64,000 nt of DNA from assembly GCA_051530055.1 (NCBI GenBank), contig CM121342.1, positions 14,508,001-14,572,000 on the forward strand, given 5' to 3'. How positions within the stretch are numbered: position 1 is the first letter of the stretch; the number at the start of each line of letters is the position of its first letter. A program made the position numbers and the translations under genes. This document shows, one piece after another, positions 47,640-60,614 of this stretch. Source of the DNA: Neoechinorhynchus agilis. Lineage: Eukaryota > Acanthocephala. The notes beneath the pieces are model-generated. The model was not told where the DNA came from and did not search any database. It worked only from the letters and a program-made list of their open reading frames with translations.

Positions 47640-47995
47640 TTTTTTGTCTCTAATTTCAATCAAATATGAAATAAGATTCGCACATTACACTTTCCCCTCA
47701 AACACAATATCTTTAAAATCTACCTTCTCAAACGCTTCCGCTATTTAGGAATCCCTTCGCTCGATCTCTTCAAATTTTAATACAGCTTAATTTTACCCTA
47801 CCTCACCTTGCACAGTTTATTTTCCCAGCTAACCGAATGCCTTTAAAATTTTCAACAAACAATCAAAACGCTTTTCAACACTACCACCACAATTTTACCA
47901 CATTTTATGCCCCCTTTCATACGAACACAATACTCGAAATTCGAATTCCTTTTATCGTCGGACATTTCGTACCTCCTCTCCTTTTTGTCGATATG
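47640..47995 (+). mobile_element. CR1-like LINE, 3'-end fragment
   Basis: IYLLKRFRYLGIPS parallels LYLIKLLRRLGVSI at 22210 and the rest matches the RT thumb and C-terminus with frame changes. The stretch CAATCAAAACGC.T.TCAACA then CTACCACCAC is shared with 54290-54400. Confidence 0.7.
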
Positions 47996-48154
47996 TTAAT
48001 AGGTACATTGACCTAAATAACACCTCGAAATGACAATTTATGATAACTGAGGTAATCACACCACTTCGCTAATTCCTGGCAGGCATTTCCATTCGAAAAC
48101 TTTCTATTTAACTAAACAAATTTTTTTTTAAGATTTACAATTTATTTTAAAATG

Positions 48155-49077
48155 ATTAAATCGTCCCCCGGACGCTGACCGCATTTCCTCGTTGGATTGC
48201 GAGGCTTATTCTTTGTATCAGGAAAATCCTCTCGCGATTGAAACAGGGAGTCACATCATGGCTCTCGCAGACCGGTCTGCAACAAGCTCCAACCAACGCG
48301 CACGAACAATCTGCTTGGGATAAACCCTTAATCCTGACGGCTCACAACAAACTAAAAGGCCAGATGGACGAGATGTCTCAAGCTAGACTTGTGGCCAGTT
48401 CCTCGAATGAGTCAGGCGCATGGTTGAACGTTTTGCCAATTGGTACTTTGGGAACTTTGCTGGACGACGAGACAGTTCGAATAGCCGTCGCTCTACGTTT
48501 AGGACTTCCAACCTGTGCCCCACACCAGTGCCGATGTGGAATAAAAGTTGACGTGCTCGGGAAACATGGACTCTACTGCAAGAGATCGAGCGGTCGTTTC
48601 CCAAGGCACGCAGAGCTCAACGCGATCATTAGCAGAGCTCTGAACTCGATCCACGTTCCAACCATCCTGGAGCCCAATCACCTTTGTCGCTCGGATGGTA
48701 AGCGTCCCGACGGTATAACCGTTTTCCCTTGGAAAGAAGGGAAGAGTCTAATTTGGGACGCAACATGCGTGGACTCACTCGCCCTGTCCAACCGGCAAGA
48801 TGCTTTAGCGGAGACGGGAGGAGCAGCGAGTGCCGCCGAAAGGAGGAAAGCGGAGAAATACAATGAGCTGAAACAAAATTACATTTTCCTTCCTTTCGGC
48901 GTGGAGACACAAGGGGCGCTGGGATCTTCGGCACGAAGCTTTTGTGCCGAACTCGGAAGACGACTTGCAGCAGAAACTAAACAAATTGTAGACGCGGAAT
49001 GTAGTAAGGATTCTGTTTTCTTCAAACGAAAATCGCAGTTAACTAAAAAACAATCAGAACATTATGACTACTTTTAG
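48155..49077 (+). mobile_element. R2-like LINE, endonuclease fragment with an inverted end
   Basis: The 279-aa open frame 48238-49077 covers the C-terminal half: SGAWLNVLPIGTLGTLLDDE, CAPHQCRCGIKVDVLGKHGL (zinc finger), RHAELN, KRPDGITVFPWKEG, LIWDATCVDSLA, ERRKAEKY and ETQGALGSSARSF. The last 35 residues typical of the family (ISLAVQRGNAASV) are missing here and are found in opposite orientation just upstream at 48155-48237, where the minus strand reads IFLIQRISLAIQRGNAVSVR. This copy belongs to a more diverged subfamily than 16850-18822 and 60615-61795. Confidence 0.88.
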
Positions 49078-49356
49078 AATGTACGACTTATTTGAGGGTG
49101 CATTGAACTATTGTTAAATTTTTCATTACGAAAGCCTTTTAAAATTACGTTGTAGTTTACTAAAATTTCGTTCAGCCTAATATCTCACCTTTTTTAGATG
49201 GAGCGAGAAAAGATTTCATTAAAAAAGCAGTGTAAAAACATCCCATTTAATACTCTAAGAAGGCGAAAAGATAATGAAAATGGCTTAGAAACAGGCGTGT
49301 TCAAGAATTTAGAGTGATTTTATCAAATCGTTCTAGGCACAACGAACAATATCTGC
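49078..49356. other. AT-rich DNA between LINE and MITE
   Basis: No gene or repeat recognised. Confidence 0.35.
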
Positions 49357-49526
49357 GTTTGTTTATGGCGGAAAAATTGATGTAAATTATTAAATCCGAT
49401 ATTTCGGAGGCACAATATTGTGCCTTTATTAAAGTTGATTGATAGGTTTTTAAGTGTGTTTGATAAAGGCACACGATTGTGCCGAAATATCGAATTTAAT
49501 AAAATTTCTTCAACTTTCTGCCATAC
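49357..49526. mobile_element. Palindromic MITE, copy 3
   Basis: TATGGCGGAAAAATTG at the left, CTGCCATACA at the right; arms contain TTAAATCCGATATTTCGGAG and GGCACA.T.TTGTGCC. Same family as 39017-39213. Confidence 0.88.
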
Positions 49527-49714
49527 ACAAACATAATAATTCAATACTCAAGCGAAAAACATTTAGTCTCAAGTTTTAATAAAGAGTGAAATTCAAGAAA
49601 TCGAATCTATTAAAGAATAATACTGACATCGCTAGAACATGTTTTTGTCTCAATTTCAAAGCATCAACAGATGGTCCTAAATTCTTCTTTAAATGACTTA
49701 TACGATTAATTCAG

Positions 49715-49832
49715 CTGCAGAAAAAATTGATATAAATCATTAAATCCGATATTTTGGAGGCACAATCTTGTGTCTTAATCAAAATTTTTTGTGAGCTATC
49801 ACAAATTTCTTCAACTTTTCCCGCCATGCAAA
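49715..49832. mobile_element. Palindromic MITE, copy 4 (one arm shortened)
   Basis: Left arm GCAGAAAAAATTGATATAAA then TTAAATCCGATATTTTGGAG; the right arm keeps only the outer part (TTCTTCAACTTTTCCCGCCA). Same family. Confidence 0.8.
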
Positions 49833-50064
49833 AACATGAGCAACTCAACCTTCAAACGGTCCAAGTAATTCATCAATGAACTGTATCGATTCGTCGCATT
49901 GGTTCTTCAAAATAAGTAAACACGATGAGACGATTGTGGATAAGAGCGATTGAGTTTCCACTAGAGAATCATGTTCAAAGCGTCAATAATGTATTTCTTT
50001 CTGTACTGTGACGCCTGCGATCCTTTATAATTCAAGCCCCGATAAAAAAAATTATCTCTACTTC
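49833..50064. other. Region upstream of the activin receptor gene
   Basis: Presumed promoter and 5' untranslated DNA; no specific motif assigned. Confidence 0.3.
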
Positions 50065-53000
50065 ATGCTTTTTTTGCTTTTCGTATATTTGGCGATGCAA
50101 TGGGCATCGTTCAGTTCGGTTTCCGGCATAAAATGCTGGAATGCATTTGGCTTCAACGATGACTTGGGCCGAGCTTCTGAATGCCAACCACATTACGGAA
50201 ATGGTATTATTGTCAGTACCGCGCCCATCTGTATATGGAAATTGGTGAGTTGTGATGGCGATCGGTGTGTAAGGTCGTTTCGATACACAAGAGTTTACGA
50301 AGATGATACCAGTAAAGGCCTTCAGATTTTCATCCAGCCCGCATATTGCTTCCACGATGATTCTGGGAATGCGAGTGCTGCATTTTGTTCCTCAGAAAAT
50401 TGCGTAGCCTACATCAGTCCCAATAAACCACAAGGGTTGGGATCTTGTTGCTGCTCGAGAAATGGATGCAATCACGATCTCGAAATCGTAGAATCGGTGG
50501 TTATCCTCTCCCTTGCGGACTTTCACCTGGATGACGTGTCGCAATGTGATTGGTCAGTTTGCTGGATTTTCGCGATCTAAACGTGGGAAGAAACGCAAAA
50601 ATAATGGTTTCGTCAATAATTTCCTAAGGAACTTGTTAAACATTCGCACGGGATCTTTGGCTAGCTTCTGAAATTTGTCTGATTTACGAAGCTCGAATGT
50701 CGCGTTTTCTGATAATCTTCTATGACCATCGTTTCTAAGATCGTTTTTGACCGATTCGCAAATCCTTGTTGCTGACTGATACGAGACTTGTTAAATAATT
50801 TCCTAAGGAACTTGTAAAACATTCGCATGGGATCTTTGGTCAGCTTCTGAATTTTATCTGTGTGAAGGAGATCGAAGGTCGCGTTTTCTGATAATCTTCC
50901 ATGTCCATCGTTACTAAGATCGTTTTTGACGGACTTGCAAATCCCTGTTGCTGGCTGATAAGAGACCTGTTCAATAATTTCCTAAGGAGTTTGTAAAACA
51001 TTCGCGTGGGATCTTTTTCCAGCCTCTAAAATTTGCCTGTGTTAAAAAGTTCGAAGGTCCCGTTTTCTGATAATCTTCCATGTCCATCGTTATTAAGAAC
51101 GTTTTTGACCGATCTGCAAATCCTTGTTGCTGACTGATAAGAAACCTGTTCAATACTTTCCTAATTAGCTTGTTAAACATTCGCATGGGATCTTTGGCCA
51201 GCTTCTGCATTTTATCTGAGTTAAGAAGCTCGAATGTAGCGTTTTCTGATAATCTTCTATGTCAATAGTTGCTAAGATGGTTTTTTACAGATTTGCGAAT
51301 CCTTGTTGCTGACTGATAAGAGACCTGTTCAATAATTTCCTAAGGAGTTTGTTAATCATTCGCACGGGATCTTTGGTCAGCTTCTAAAATTTATCTGAGT
51401 TGAGAGGCTCGAATGTCGCGTTTTCTGATAATATTCCACGTCCATCGTTACTAAGATCGTTTTGGACCGATTTGAAAATCCTTGTTGCTGACTGATGAGA
51501 GATATGTTCAATAATTGCAAAAGCGATTTGTAAAACATTCGCATGGGATCTTTGGTCAGCTTCTGAATTTTATCTCTGCGAAGGACATCGAAGGTCCCGT
51601 TTTCTCGTAATCTACTATGTCCATTGTTACTAAGATCGTTTTGGACCGATTTGCAAATCCTTGTTGCGGACTGATAAGAGACCTGTTCAATGATTTCTTA
51701 AGGAAATTGTTAAACATTCGCGTGGGATCTTTGGCCAGCTTCTGAAATTTATCTTAGCTAAGAAGCTCGAATGTCGCGTTTTCTGATAATCTTCTATGTC
51801 TATCGTTACTAAGATCGTTTTGGGCCGATTTACAAATCCTTGTTGCTGACTGATAAGAGACCTGTTTAATAATTTCTGTAAGAATTTGTTGAACATTCGC
51901 GTTGGATCTTTGGCCAGCTTCTTAAATTTATCTGAGTTAAGAAGTTCGAAGGTCCCGTTTTCCTTGTAATCTTCCATGTTCATCGTTAGGCCCATGTTTC
52001 CGCTTTCTTTGTCGATAACCACTGAACATAGAGTCGTCCAACTCTGATCCATTGTCTCACAAACCGGAATGCTTTAATTATTATTGGCTTTTACTCTTAA
52101 TACCGGCCGGCATGTTCGTAACTGTATGCAGCATTGTAATATATTCACGATGCCACAAATCAACTCCGTATTCGCTGTCATCTAAACGGAGACAATATTC
52201 ATTTTGTTCGAACGTGTTTGGTATCCATTCCCGTAATAAAAAAATAAAGTCCAATTCCGCTGCCAACACTGCCTCGACGTCTCTCGGTAGCAATGGTAAA
52301 ATAAAGGTAGAACTCGCTTCGAAAGCACATAATGATGAGTCGGCATTGTTGCTCAACAATCATGAGTCAGAAATGGAAAGCATTGTTGAGTTATTCGAGC
52401 TTCGAGCTCGTGGTCGGTTCGGTTGTCTTTACCGTGCTTTAGATAAACATACAAATTCAGTTGTAGCCGTTAAAGTGTTTTCTCAGCAACATGCTCTGTC
52501 TTGGCTTAATGAACAACGAATATATCGGATGGAGTGTATGAGAACTGGTCATCCGGGACTACTCAAATTTATTGATGCTCAACACCTAAGATTCTTGAAT
52601 GAAACAAACGAAATTGTCGACGAGTACCGAATCATTTCCGAGTTCCACGAACAGGGATCTCTGCATGATCTTTTAAAAGATCGAACTGTTTCCGTCAATG
52701 AGATGCTTCGTATCGCTGTGACAATGTCAGCCGGCCTTTCGTACATGCATCAATCTTCAACAGTGCAGACGATGGCGGGAAAGATCAGTCCACATAAATC
52801 AAAGTTCTCGATTGCTCATAGAGATTTTAAAAGCAAGAATGTATTGATTAAAGCCGACATGACGGCATGTGTTGCTGACTTTGGTCTTGCACTTGTGCTT
52901 GATCGCCATTTGGGAGAAATCCATTCGCAGGTAACCGACAAGTTTTCCACCTTTATAAGAATCTTTGTTTTCGGTTGAAATTAAGGTGGGCACTCCTCGA

Positions 53001-53426
53001 TACATGGCTCCTGAAGTACTCGAAGGTGCCATATCGTTTACACCTGCTGCCTTTCTCTGTATCGATGCATTCGCACTATCGATGGTATTGTGGGAGCTAC
53101 TCAGTCGACTGGAAGTGGACGACGGAAAGCCAAACACGTATCAACTTCCGTTTGAAGATTTAGTGGGATTAAACCCAACGGTGGCTGAAATAAAAGATAT
53201 TGTTGTTTTTAAGCGACAAAGACCGCCGTTTGCCGATTATCTTGAAAAAAATAAGGTAATTTAGTTTTGTTTCATCGCCACCCAAACTCGACAAATTTTG
53301 GTTTAGGTTGCTGCTTTGGTGATAGAAACAATCCGAGATTGCTGGGACCAGGATGCCGAATCAAGACTTACTGTCATGTGCGCTTATGTTAGACTCAGAG
53401 AACTTTTTGATTTGCATGCATCGTAG
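50065..53426 (+). CDS. Activin/TGF-beta type II receptor kinase
   Basis: Membrane Ser/Thr kinase that binds activin/BMP-type ligands and phosphorylates type I receptors. Start at ATG 50065 gives a signal peptide ([18 protein letters not shown]) and a cysteine-rich ectodomain ending in the type-II signature [15 protein letters not shown] long intron (about 50490-52031) follows. The next exon holds the membrane helix ([20 protein letters not shown]), a basic juxtamembrane part and the kinase: [13 protein letters not shown] (P-loop), VVAVKVF (catalytic Lys), [24 protein letters not shown] 55-nt intron (52931-52985) precedes [18 protein letters not shown], matching ACVR2 [19 protein letters not shown] second short intron (to 53306) precedes [20 protein letters not shown], matching LCETIEECWDHDAEARLS. 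The C-terminus is short (ends LFDLHAS). All catalytic residues are present. Confidence 0.93.
50590..52025. repeat. 180-bp tandem repeat, eight copies, in a receptor intron
   Basis: Direct repeats; ATTCGC(A/G)(T/C)GGGATCTTTGG recurs near 50646, 50825, 51004, 51183, 51360, 51540, 51719 and 51898, a period of 178-181 bp. Units contain CGTTTTCTGATAATCTTC and TTGCTGACTGATAAGAGAC. The minus strand is open across about two units (51687-52052), helped by a period divisible by three, but stops occur in others. Lies entirely within the intron between ectodomain and membrane exon. Confidence 0.9.
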
Positions 53427-54200
53427 ATCTTTGAGTTTTAGAATCAAATAATGGTATGAGCTGATAGAATCTCCAGGGCTAATTGGTGCGAGATCATAAC
53501 GAAGAAGGGACTTTTACTCACAAAAGAAACATTTCCACATCTACTACACGTTATTCTATACTGTTGAACGTAGTTTCGGAGGTTTTATAGATCTCAAACG
53601 AATATTGTTCTAACCACTGAATGACTGAAAAACCCATTCGTGACATTGTCAATGTTGATTAATCGAGCTCGATAAGGAGTCAGTTGATTTTTTATTCGGT
53701 AAGCCTTCCTAACGGTAACACTTTCTAGGCTAACAATTGAAATGCACAAGAGTTTAATAAATATTTGCGGGTTTCAGTTTGTCAGCTTCTTCGTGGCATT
53801 AATTTGACAACTCTTTGGTCATGTATTTTTCGGAAACTAAATTCGTTCTATGTTATTATAAAACAGTTAAACTCGCAGGTGGAAATTTATAAACTTTCAA
53901 CTTCGGAAACTGTACTCAGCATTTCCAAATTCAAACTTTCTTAATCTAGAACAATGATGAATAGGTTTCAGGACGCTTAAACCTTCAAGATATGTGATCA
54001 CTGTTGGGAGACTATTCAAGTAATTACTAGGCAACTATAGATATACATTATTGATCTCTATCAAGTCTTTTTTTTAGCATTTTTCATTTTTCTCAGGATA
54101 GATAAGAAAATTATCGTCCGTTTTATGACTTAAACAAGAACAAGTTTCCGAAAACATGTACTTACTTTCTGAAAACGTATCTTCTAGAATCTCATTGGGT
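53427..54200. other. Intergenic DNA downstream of the receptor
   Basis: AT-rich, no convincing coding signal. Confidence 0.4.
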
Positions 54201-54460
54201 TTCTAGGTTAATGCAACAAAGAAAATTCGTCGCCTTGAAACGATTCATAGAAGAGCCTTTAAAATTTGCGCACTTGATTTTCCTCCGCTCACCGAATGCA
54301 TTAATAAAATTTTCATCATACAATCAAAACGCCTCTCAACACTACCACCACATTGTTTACCACATTTTATTACTCTTTTCATACGAGCACAACACTCGTA
54401 ATCCCAATTCATTTCGTCGTTCCTTTTTTCATAATGCACAATCCTCTCGGATGTAATGAG
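54201..54460 (+). mobile_element. CR1-like LINE, C-terminal fragment
   Basis: ERSPNALIKFSSYNQNASQH region ending HNTRNPNSFRRSF, parallel to YSSFGNTRNPNLFDLPS of the copy at 19437-22690. Closely related to 47640-47995. Confidence 0.65.
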
Positions 54461-55209
54461 CCGAAATGAAACCCAACCTAACAAGCTCTCTCGCAAACAA
54501 TAACCACTGATCCCCACCTGAACGGACATCCGACTGAATCCGTAATCCACTCCAGAATCAACTACCTCATTCATTTAACAAATCAGAACCCGAGTGTTTA
54601 TGAGGACTCAAAAGTACATGGGTCCCAATCTTTATGGATAAAGAAGTAAGCGTGATCGCCAAGGCTCATAATATATTTCTGGATATATAATTGAAAGTAA
54701 CCTTTTTATATCGTAAGAGGTAGTTGTATTAAATGCGGAACCCAGAATCGCGGAGTAAAATCAGAATCGTCTATGACTTCATGTATTGATCAAAGGGCCT
54801 CTAATTGAAAATGTGAGACCTGTTTATAATAGCGCCATTAGAGCCGATTTATATAGAATAAACGTCCAAAACTTCATTTTTCCATAATAAATGGATATAT
54901 GTCGAAGAAACCTTCTTTTAGACTATGGTTTCGAAATAAAGCGAGCATAAACGGTACGGATTTTAGATATTAGCGATACTTTTCACTTTTCTTTTTTGTG
55001 TGTTAATTTCTGTACGACACTGCGTACTCCTCTCTTTTACATTTAAAATGCATATTGATCACATTTTAGTCGTGATCGATCATCCATGATTTCAGATAAA
55101 ATGCCTATGCGAGAAAATGACGCATATTTACTCAGTCGTCCAAACCAGGTTTTAAATCATCGGAATACTCTTTACCGATCACATACTTCCATTAGATTAT
55201 CGAATCTTC
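54461..55209. other. Intergenic or 5' region of MED23
   Basis: No clear exon. The MED23 N-terminus should start here or just upstream of 55210, but I could not place the first exon. Confidence 0.35.
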
Positions 55210-58200
55210 AATAGATCCGTATATTGATGATCTATATAGAGATGAAACAAACACTTATAAGATTTTACGTATTTGCGAGTCTATTTTCACTATATGCTCA
55301 GCAAAACCGTCCATTGCTAAATACGCTATTAAAACCCTAATTGAACGCGAGCACCGGATTCGATTGTCAAAACCTAACCCATCATGTAGCAATGATTTCA
55401 TTAGCCTTGTATCGAAACTTCTTCCATTGTTGGACTACAAAAATGCCCGCGACGTCTACCAACATTTCCTTATTGCAATGTCCCACCTTCCTAGTTCATG
55501 AATCGACTTCTGTGGGACATTCCTTTCATATGCGTTCGATTCATGACCTGAGCAAGTTTTATTTCCACGTCTATCCACTTTCCATCAATTAGTGAAATTG
55601 CTTAGAGAAGTCCTGTTCGATGAATCGACAAAACAATCACGGATTCCAGTTCTTATGCTTCACGAGTCAATGCAAGCTCCTCATTGTCAGAACTGTCCAT
55701 CGAGATATCATTGGCTAATAAGCGAGCCAATCAACGAACACCTCGACACATTCATCCAAGTAACGAAGCTTATTAGCATGAAGGGAAAACAGTTTTATTT
55801 CCCCATTCCTTTCCATTCAATGCCTCATTTATACTACTGGAAGCTTCATTGTTCTAAAGGGCGTTTCCAAACGAACATTAATTTTCCATTTAGTTCCCGC
55901 GGAATCGTGGGAAAACAAACAGCCCTGGTGGAATATTCTGTCTTTAATCAGAACAACTCATGTGAACTCACTATTTGTTTATTCGGTCTTCACAATATCG
56001 CTGATCCGCTCGTTAATCGAAAAATCAATGCCCTCGAAGATTACATCATACGATATCTAGGCCGTCTCGTTTCCTCCGGTCCGTCGTCATTGCAGCAACC
56101 TCCAGAAATATCCATGCAACAAGCAATTTCGATCCTCAGTAACCTGCTGCAATTATCGATCGTGAACGCCATAGGCGTTTGCGAACTTATACGTGGTCTT
56201 GCTAGATGGTTTAACGAAAATCGTCATTCGTTCCAGTCCGAGAATAAATATTGGCTACTTTGGATACTTCATCATCTTCTTTCTCTTCATCTCCTCAAGT
56301 CTCAACATAAGGTTATAAAAAGTTCTAATGTACAATTTAATCTTTTAAGAAACTCTGCCATTCATAGGTCAATCTATTATTCGTTTTCGATCTGTTCAAT
56401 ATCCTATTTAATCAAGATGAGTTGGTTCCTAGTCCACCGCAACCAGCGAACTCATTCACTCTGGCACTGCTCGCCAGCATTCACCTATATGACTTAGTAT
56501 GCTCGAAAATGACTCCACAGGAAACTACGCCTCTACCAGCTTCATTGGGACATTTGTGGGAATATTCGAATCAACTAAAAATACGTTACAAATCCAATAG
56601 ACCTCAGGTGTCTGAACTAGAATTCTCCTTGCTTTTGCAATCAGGTAAGAATTTTGTTAGCAAAAATTTCAATAGTACGTATAAATTATAATAATCTGAA
56701 TGTCTTTATAAAGCGGAAAAAGTAGTGCGAATAAAACACTTAAACAACCTTGATAAGGGCACAAAATAGCGGACTTAATAAATTACTTTAATTTTTTCCG
56801 CCATACGAAAACGTGAAGCCTAATCGAAATAAGCCCGAATCATTTACTTTTAGGGGATACAAATGAACGCGCGAGTTGCATTGAAGCCTTGGTCAGGAAG
56901 TTTGCTGGACACCCGATTAATTCGCAGTCGTCCGAATCACCGATTGAACATCATATTGTCGACATTATTGGACCAATGCATCGTTTAGCGTACGTTCCAT
57001 TTCAAAATACCCTCGCCCGCCATACCAATGTAATCAGATTCACGCGTTATCTATTGCGAGCGCTCTTTAAGCCAGCAATCGACGCGAACGACGGTGGATT
57101 TGTCTGCTACACCGGAATCGAGAGTCTAGCCAGGCTAATTGATCGATTAGATGTCGATCACCTGCCCATCAAAGATACAGGTTTATTTCTAAAACAAATA
57201 AGTCACTTTGATCGTATTTCACAGTTGCATTATTGACTCAATTCTCGGAAAATCAATCAATTTCCATTGGGCTATTCAACGTTTTAGCTGAGTTGTGTTG
57301 TTATCGAATCAAATGGCCGCGATTATTGGCAAAAGATAGACTTAAAATGTACCACGTTCTAACCAAATCAATATCCAAGCGTGTTTGCAATGCACGCGAT
57401 GGGGCAGTGGCGACGTGAGTACTTCACAAAAATCCATGTTTTGTTTAGTTTAATCATAGACAAATGTTCTGTATCCACGGATTCGTTTGGTATACCGATG
57501 ATTACGACCTTGTGGTTACGGTCAACAAACAATCCGAAACGCAAAAACAACAGTTCATTGCTTTAGCAAGACGTGAGATGGGCTGTTATTCGGCGATGAG
57601 TCGCGCTATGATACTGAGACTTTGCATTTCTTGCACTCGATTCGGGTTCTTAAACATTGGAGAAATGAGATTGTTTGTTAACTTTATTGCTGATATGATT
57701 TTGGCCAACAAGAACCCCCTACCGAATTGCCTTAGCCGTACATTTTCCAAAACGATAAGAGACGTAATGGCAATCGATGGTTTAATCGCACCTGCAGCTC
57801 AATATGAACGAATTCAAAGTCAGCTCTGTCGATTTCGATCGTTTCTCACTGCTCCCAATATTTCGTTTCAACAGCAGCAATCTTCTGAGGAACAAATGCA
57901 TCCTTATTTATTAACGTATGTTTCTACGTCTAATTCAGTGAACGAGAGACATCTGAGTATAGAGCAATTTTCCATTATCTACTGGATGATATATCGATTC
58001 AGGAATTAATGCCTTTTGCTGGAACGTATGTATTTTTTAAGACTTTTTATAAAAAATTTAATGTTTTCCCCATTAAATATAGAAATATAGAACCTATAGC
58101 ACAAAATTGAGTTCGTTTCCTCTAAAATGTTACTCTTATAATCGAAAATGATTAAATGTAACTTTTATTTTTTCGTATAAAAATACCGCTTAGTCATTAA

Positions 58201-60470
58201 AGTACAGACATTCGTTATGGATAAATCTATGGAAAAATTTATTCGAGATTAAAATTTGCTTTCCGCTGCACTCACGAACATCCATTTTACTCTTTAGTAT
58301 TTACGACCGTATGTCGGTTGCGGATGAATGTCTTATGATAAACAATCTTGTTGACTATATATACGGAAAATTTTCTAATCTGACATTAGCCAATGACAGT
58401 TCGTTATTTCGAAAGGTGGCCGACGCACTATCCTATATGATCCACACATGCAAACTCATGGCTACCGATCAGTTTTGTATGCAACTGGTAAGTTAACAAT
58501 GACTTTTTCTAAAGATTATAAAAAGACAAACCACCAACAAAAACATAGTTTCTTCAAGCAAGCACCGACGAAAACGTTCATCTATCGATCGAGTTGTTTC
58601 TTCATATCCTTTCAAAATGGAGTTCGATTCGTGAAGCAATCGAGTTTATGCGTACGCCCAAGAGTAGATGTTTCCCTTCTCAATGCGGATTAGGCGATGA
58701 CTGGTTGAAACTTGTTAACGATTTCAATGGGGTTTGTTTGGTTTCGATAAAAACCATAACATGAGTGATATAGCGATTTCGAGAAAGGACTTTATGGCAA
58801 GGAATCAGACATGTTGTAGATGGTTCTGATGCGAGTGCTTGTTCAAGTATCCGAACTCAAGGAGGACTCTATACGAACTTTGTCACGCGTCTAATTCCGG
58901 TATGACTTTATCGATTTTAGAGGCATATATCTCTTATTACGATGAAAAGGTTTTTGATATTCTCATCCATCACATATTCTCACTGCAGTCCCAGTGCCAC
59001 CGAATCGAACGATTCGTTGAATTCGGTCATCTCTACCGGTTTCATCTTTGTCCAATTAGATTCGTTCACGAAATCTGTTTTCTTCATCGATGTACAATCA
59101 GTGGCTCACAGAAAATTGCCAATCGATTTTTTCTGTCAATATTAGGTAAGTGTAGAGAAACTATACGTTTATCAAAATCTTATTTGGCGAAAAAAAGATC
59201 CAATATGTCAAGAATCAAAAAGTTTTCAGTTCGCACTGAGTGATGCGTTCATGTCGTTCTTAAAGGACAATAATTCGTTGGACTTTACAAAAATCTATAG
59301 TGACGTTATTAGCAAATTAAGTGAAGGTAAAAACGTTATGATTTTCATCGAAAATAAGCATCGTGCTTCACTTAGCAATGTTCGCAAGAAATAATAACGA
59401 AAACGATAACGAATTCAATAATCTTGTACCATCAACACTTTACTTAGGTTCAATTCAAATACTGCTTTCTTGTGATGACCCTGCGAATCTTTGGAATGAA
59501 TTCACAGAGACATTGTGCGTTTCGGTTGAGACTCAAATGGTGTTTTTTAAATTTAAAATCTTTTAGACTCGATCATATCTGGGACCAAAATACTTTTCAA
59601 AAACTGAATTCTACAGCTTTACTCTACTCTACGCTTCCAGTATGCTCGTTTCTTTTATTTGTTTATTTAGTCTCGAATAGGTAGATTTCTGGGCGCCTGT
59701 AACGGATGCGTTAAAACAAGCAATGGTTGAACATCCATTTTTGTGTTCCAATGACAGTCCAGACGAACTTTTTGACCTACTTGATTTTGAAGAATGTTCT
59801 CAGATGGGTCTCGCATGTTCATTGAACATCCTTTTAGTCCGTTTTCATGGACTCCTGGAGCATGCAACTGAACTTGCAATGGAAACTGTACTAAAGTACG
59901 TTTGCCTTTTAGTATTAAATAGATTTCATTCATCACAAACGTCCCGTTAAGAACCATTCATCAGGATATCGAAAGCTACAGTTTGAATGAAAAAAAGCTA
60001 CTGTATTTACAAGAAGATGGTGTCTCCGAGGAGCGTTTTAAATCATGTATCTTACAAAGAGAAGCCATTTGATATTCCATATTTTAGCACCTTATCTTCC
60101 AAGATATCAGTCGTCGTCTTCATACCTCCTTCTTGAAGCCACACAAATTCTTTATGACGCTCTGGCACTGGCGGACATTGCAATCAACGGGAAGTTTTGT
60201 TCTAATAAAACCATAGCCGATTTGTTTTATTTCGTAAAATATAAAATGATCGGTGATCAGAATCGAGACTACGCTTCTAATGTTATTCGAAAGTTGAAAT
60301 CAACAACTTTGTTGCAATCTATGAGACTTATACATTCGACGGACAAGACCAGGCAAGATCCACTTTATGGCAATGGCGATAACGATGATTATTATACATA
60401 CTATATCACATGTGATAAGTTCATAGATCCGTTGTTTGATCGCCCATATAAACGCGATCGACTTCCGTAA
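55210..60470 (+). CDS. MED23: Mediator complex subunit 23
   Basis: Tail-module Mediator subunit that relays activator signals to RNA polymerase II. Many exons with small introns. Early part (about 55340-55500, read through a frame different from the longest open one): FISLVSKLLPLLDYKNARDV then YQHFLIAMSHLPS, matching human TFKLVRKIIGGVDYKGVRDLLKVILEKILTIPN. 55592-56300: WLISEPINEHLDTFI, GIVGKQTALVEYSVFNQN (human EPQTALLRYVLEQP), ALEDYIIRYL (human VLEDQLVDLVVYAM). The C-terminal exon (60045-60470): LIFHILAPYLPRY (human YVYHLVGPFLQRF), DLFYFVKYKMIGDQN (human DFLYHMKYMFTGDSV), NVIRKLKST (human KIICNLKPA). Exon borders in the middle (56.7-59.9 kb) were not resolved; a MITE sits in one intron. The stop lies in CCGTAATAAAACAGCCC, so stop and AATAAA overlap the satellite downstream. 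Confidence 0.88.
56712..56816. mobile_element. Palindromic MITE, copy 5 (partial), in a MED23 intron
   Basis: GCGGAAAAAGTA at the left and TTTTTTCCGCCATACG at the right, with AACAACCTTGATAAGGGCAC and GACTTAATAAATTA between: mostly one arm plus the opposite end. Same family as 39017-39213. Confidence 0.8.
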
Positions 60471-60614
60471 TAAAACAGCCCTTAAAGATTTAAAGCTCAC
60501 AAGAAGGATCGAAAAAGTAGTCGCGCCGCATAAACTGGTTTTTGGGAAGAATTTCGTTGGACACGCAAAGATTAATTATTCATACGCACTAAACTTTCAT
60601 TACCGTGCGATAGG

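Noticed and set aside
50590-52025. Minus-strand protein-coding gene in the receptor intron
   Set aside because: The open frames follow a repeat period divisible by three, are interrupted in other units and show no recognised domain.
54245-54574. 109-aa minus-strand frame, cysteine- and glycine-containing
   Set aside because: Antisense of a CR1-like LINE C-terminal fragment.
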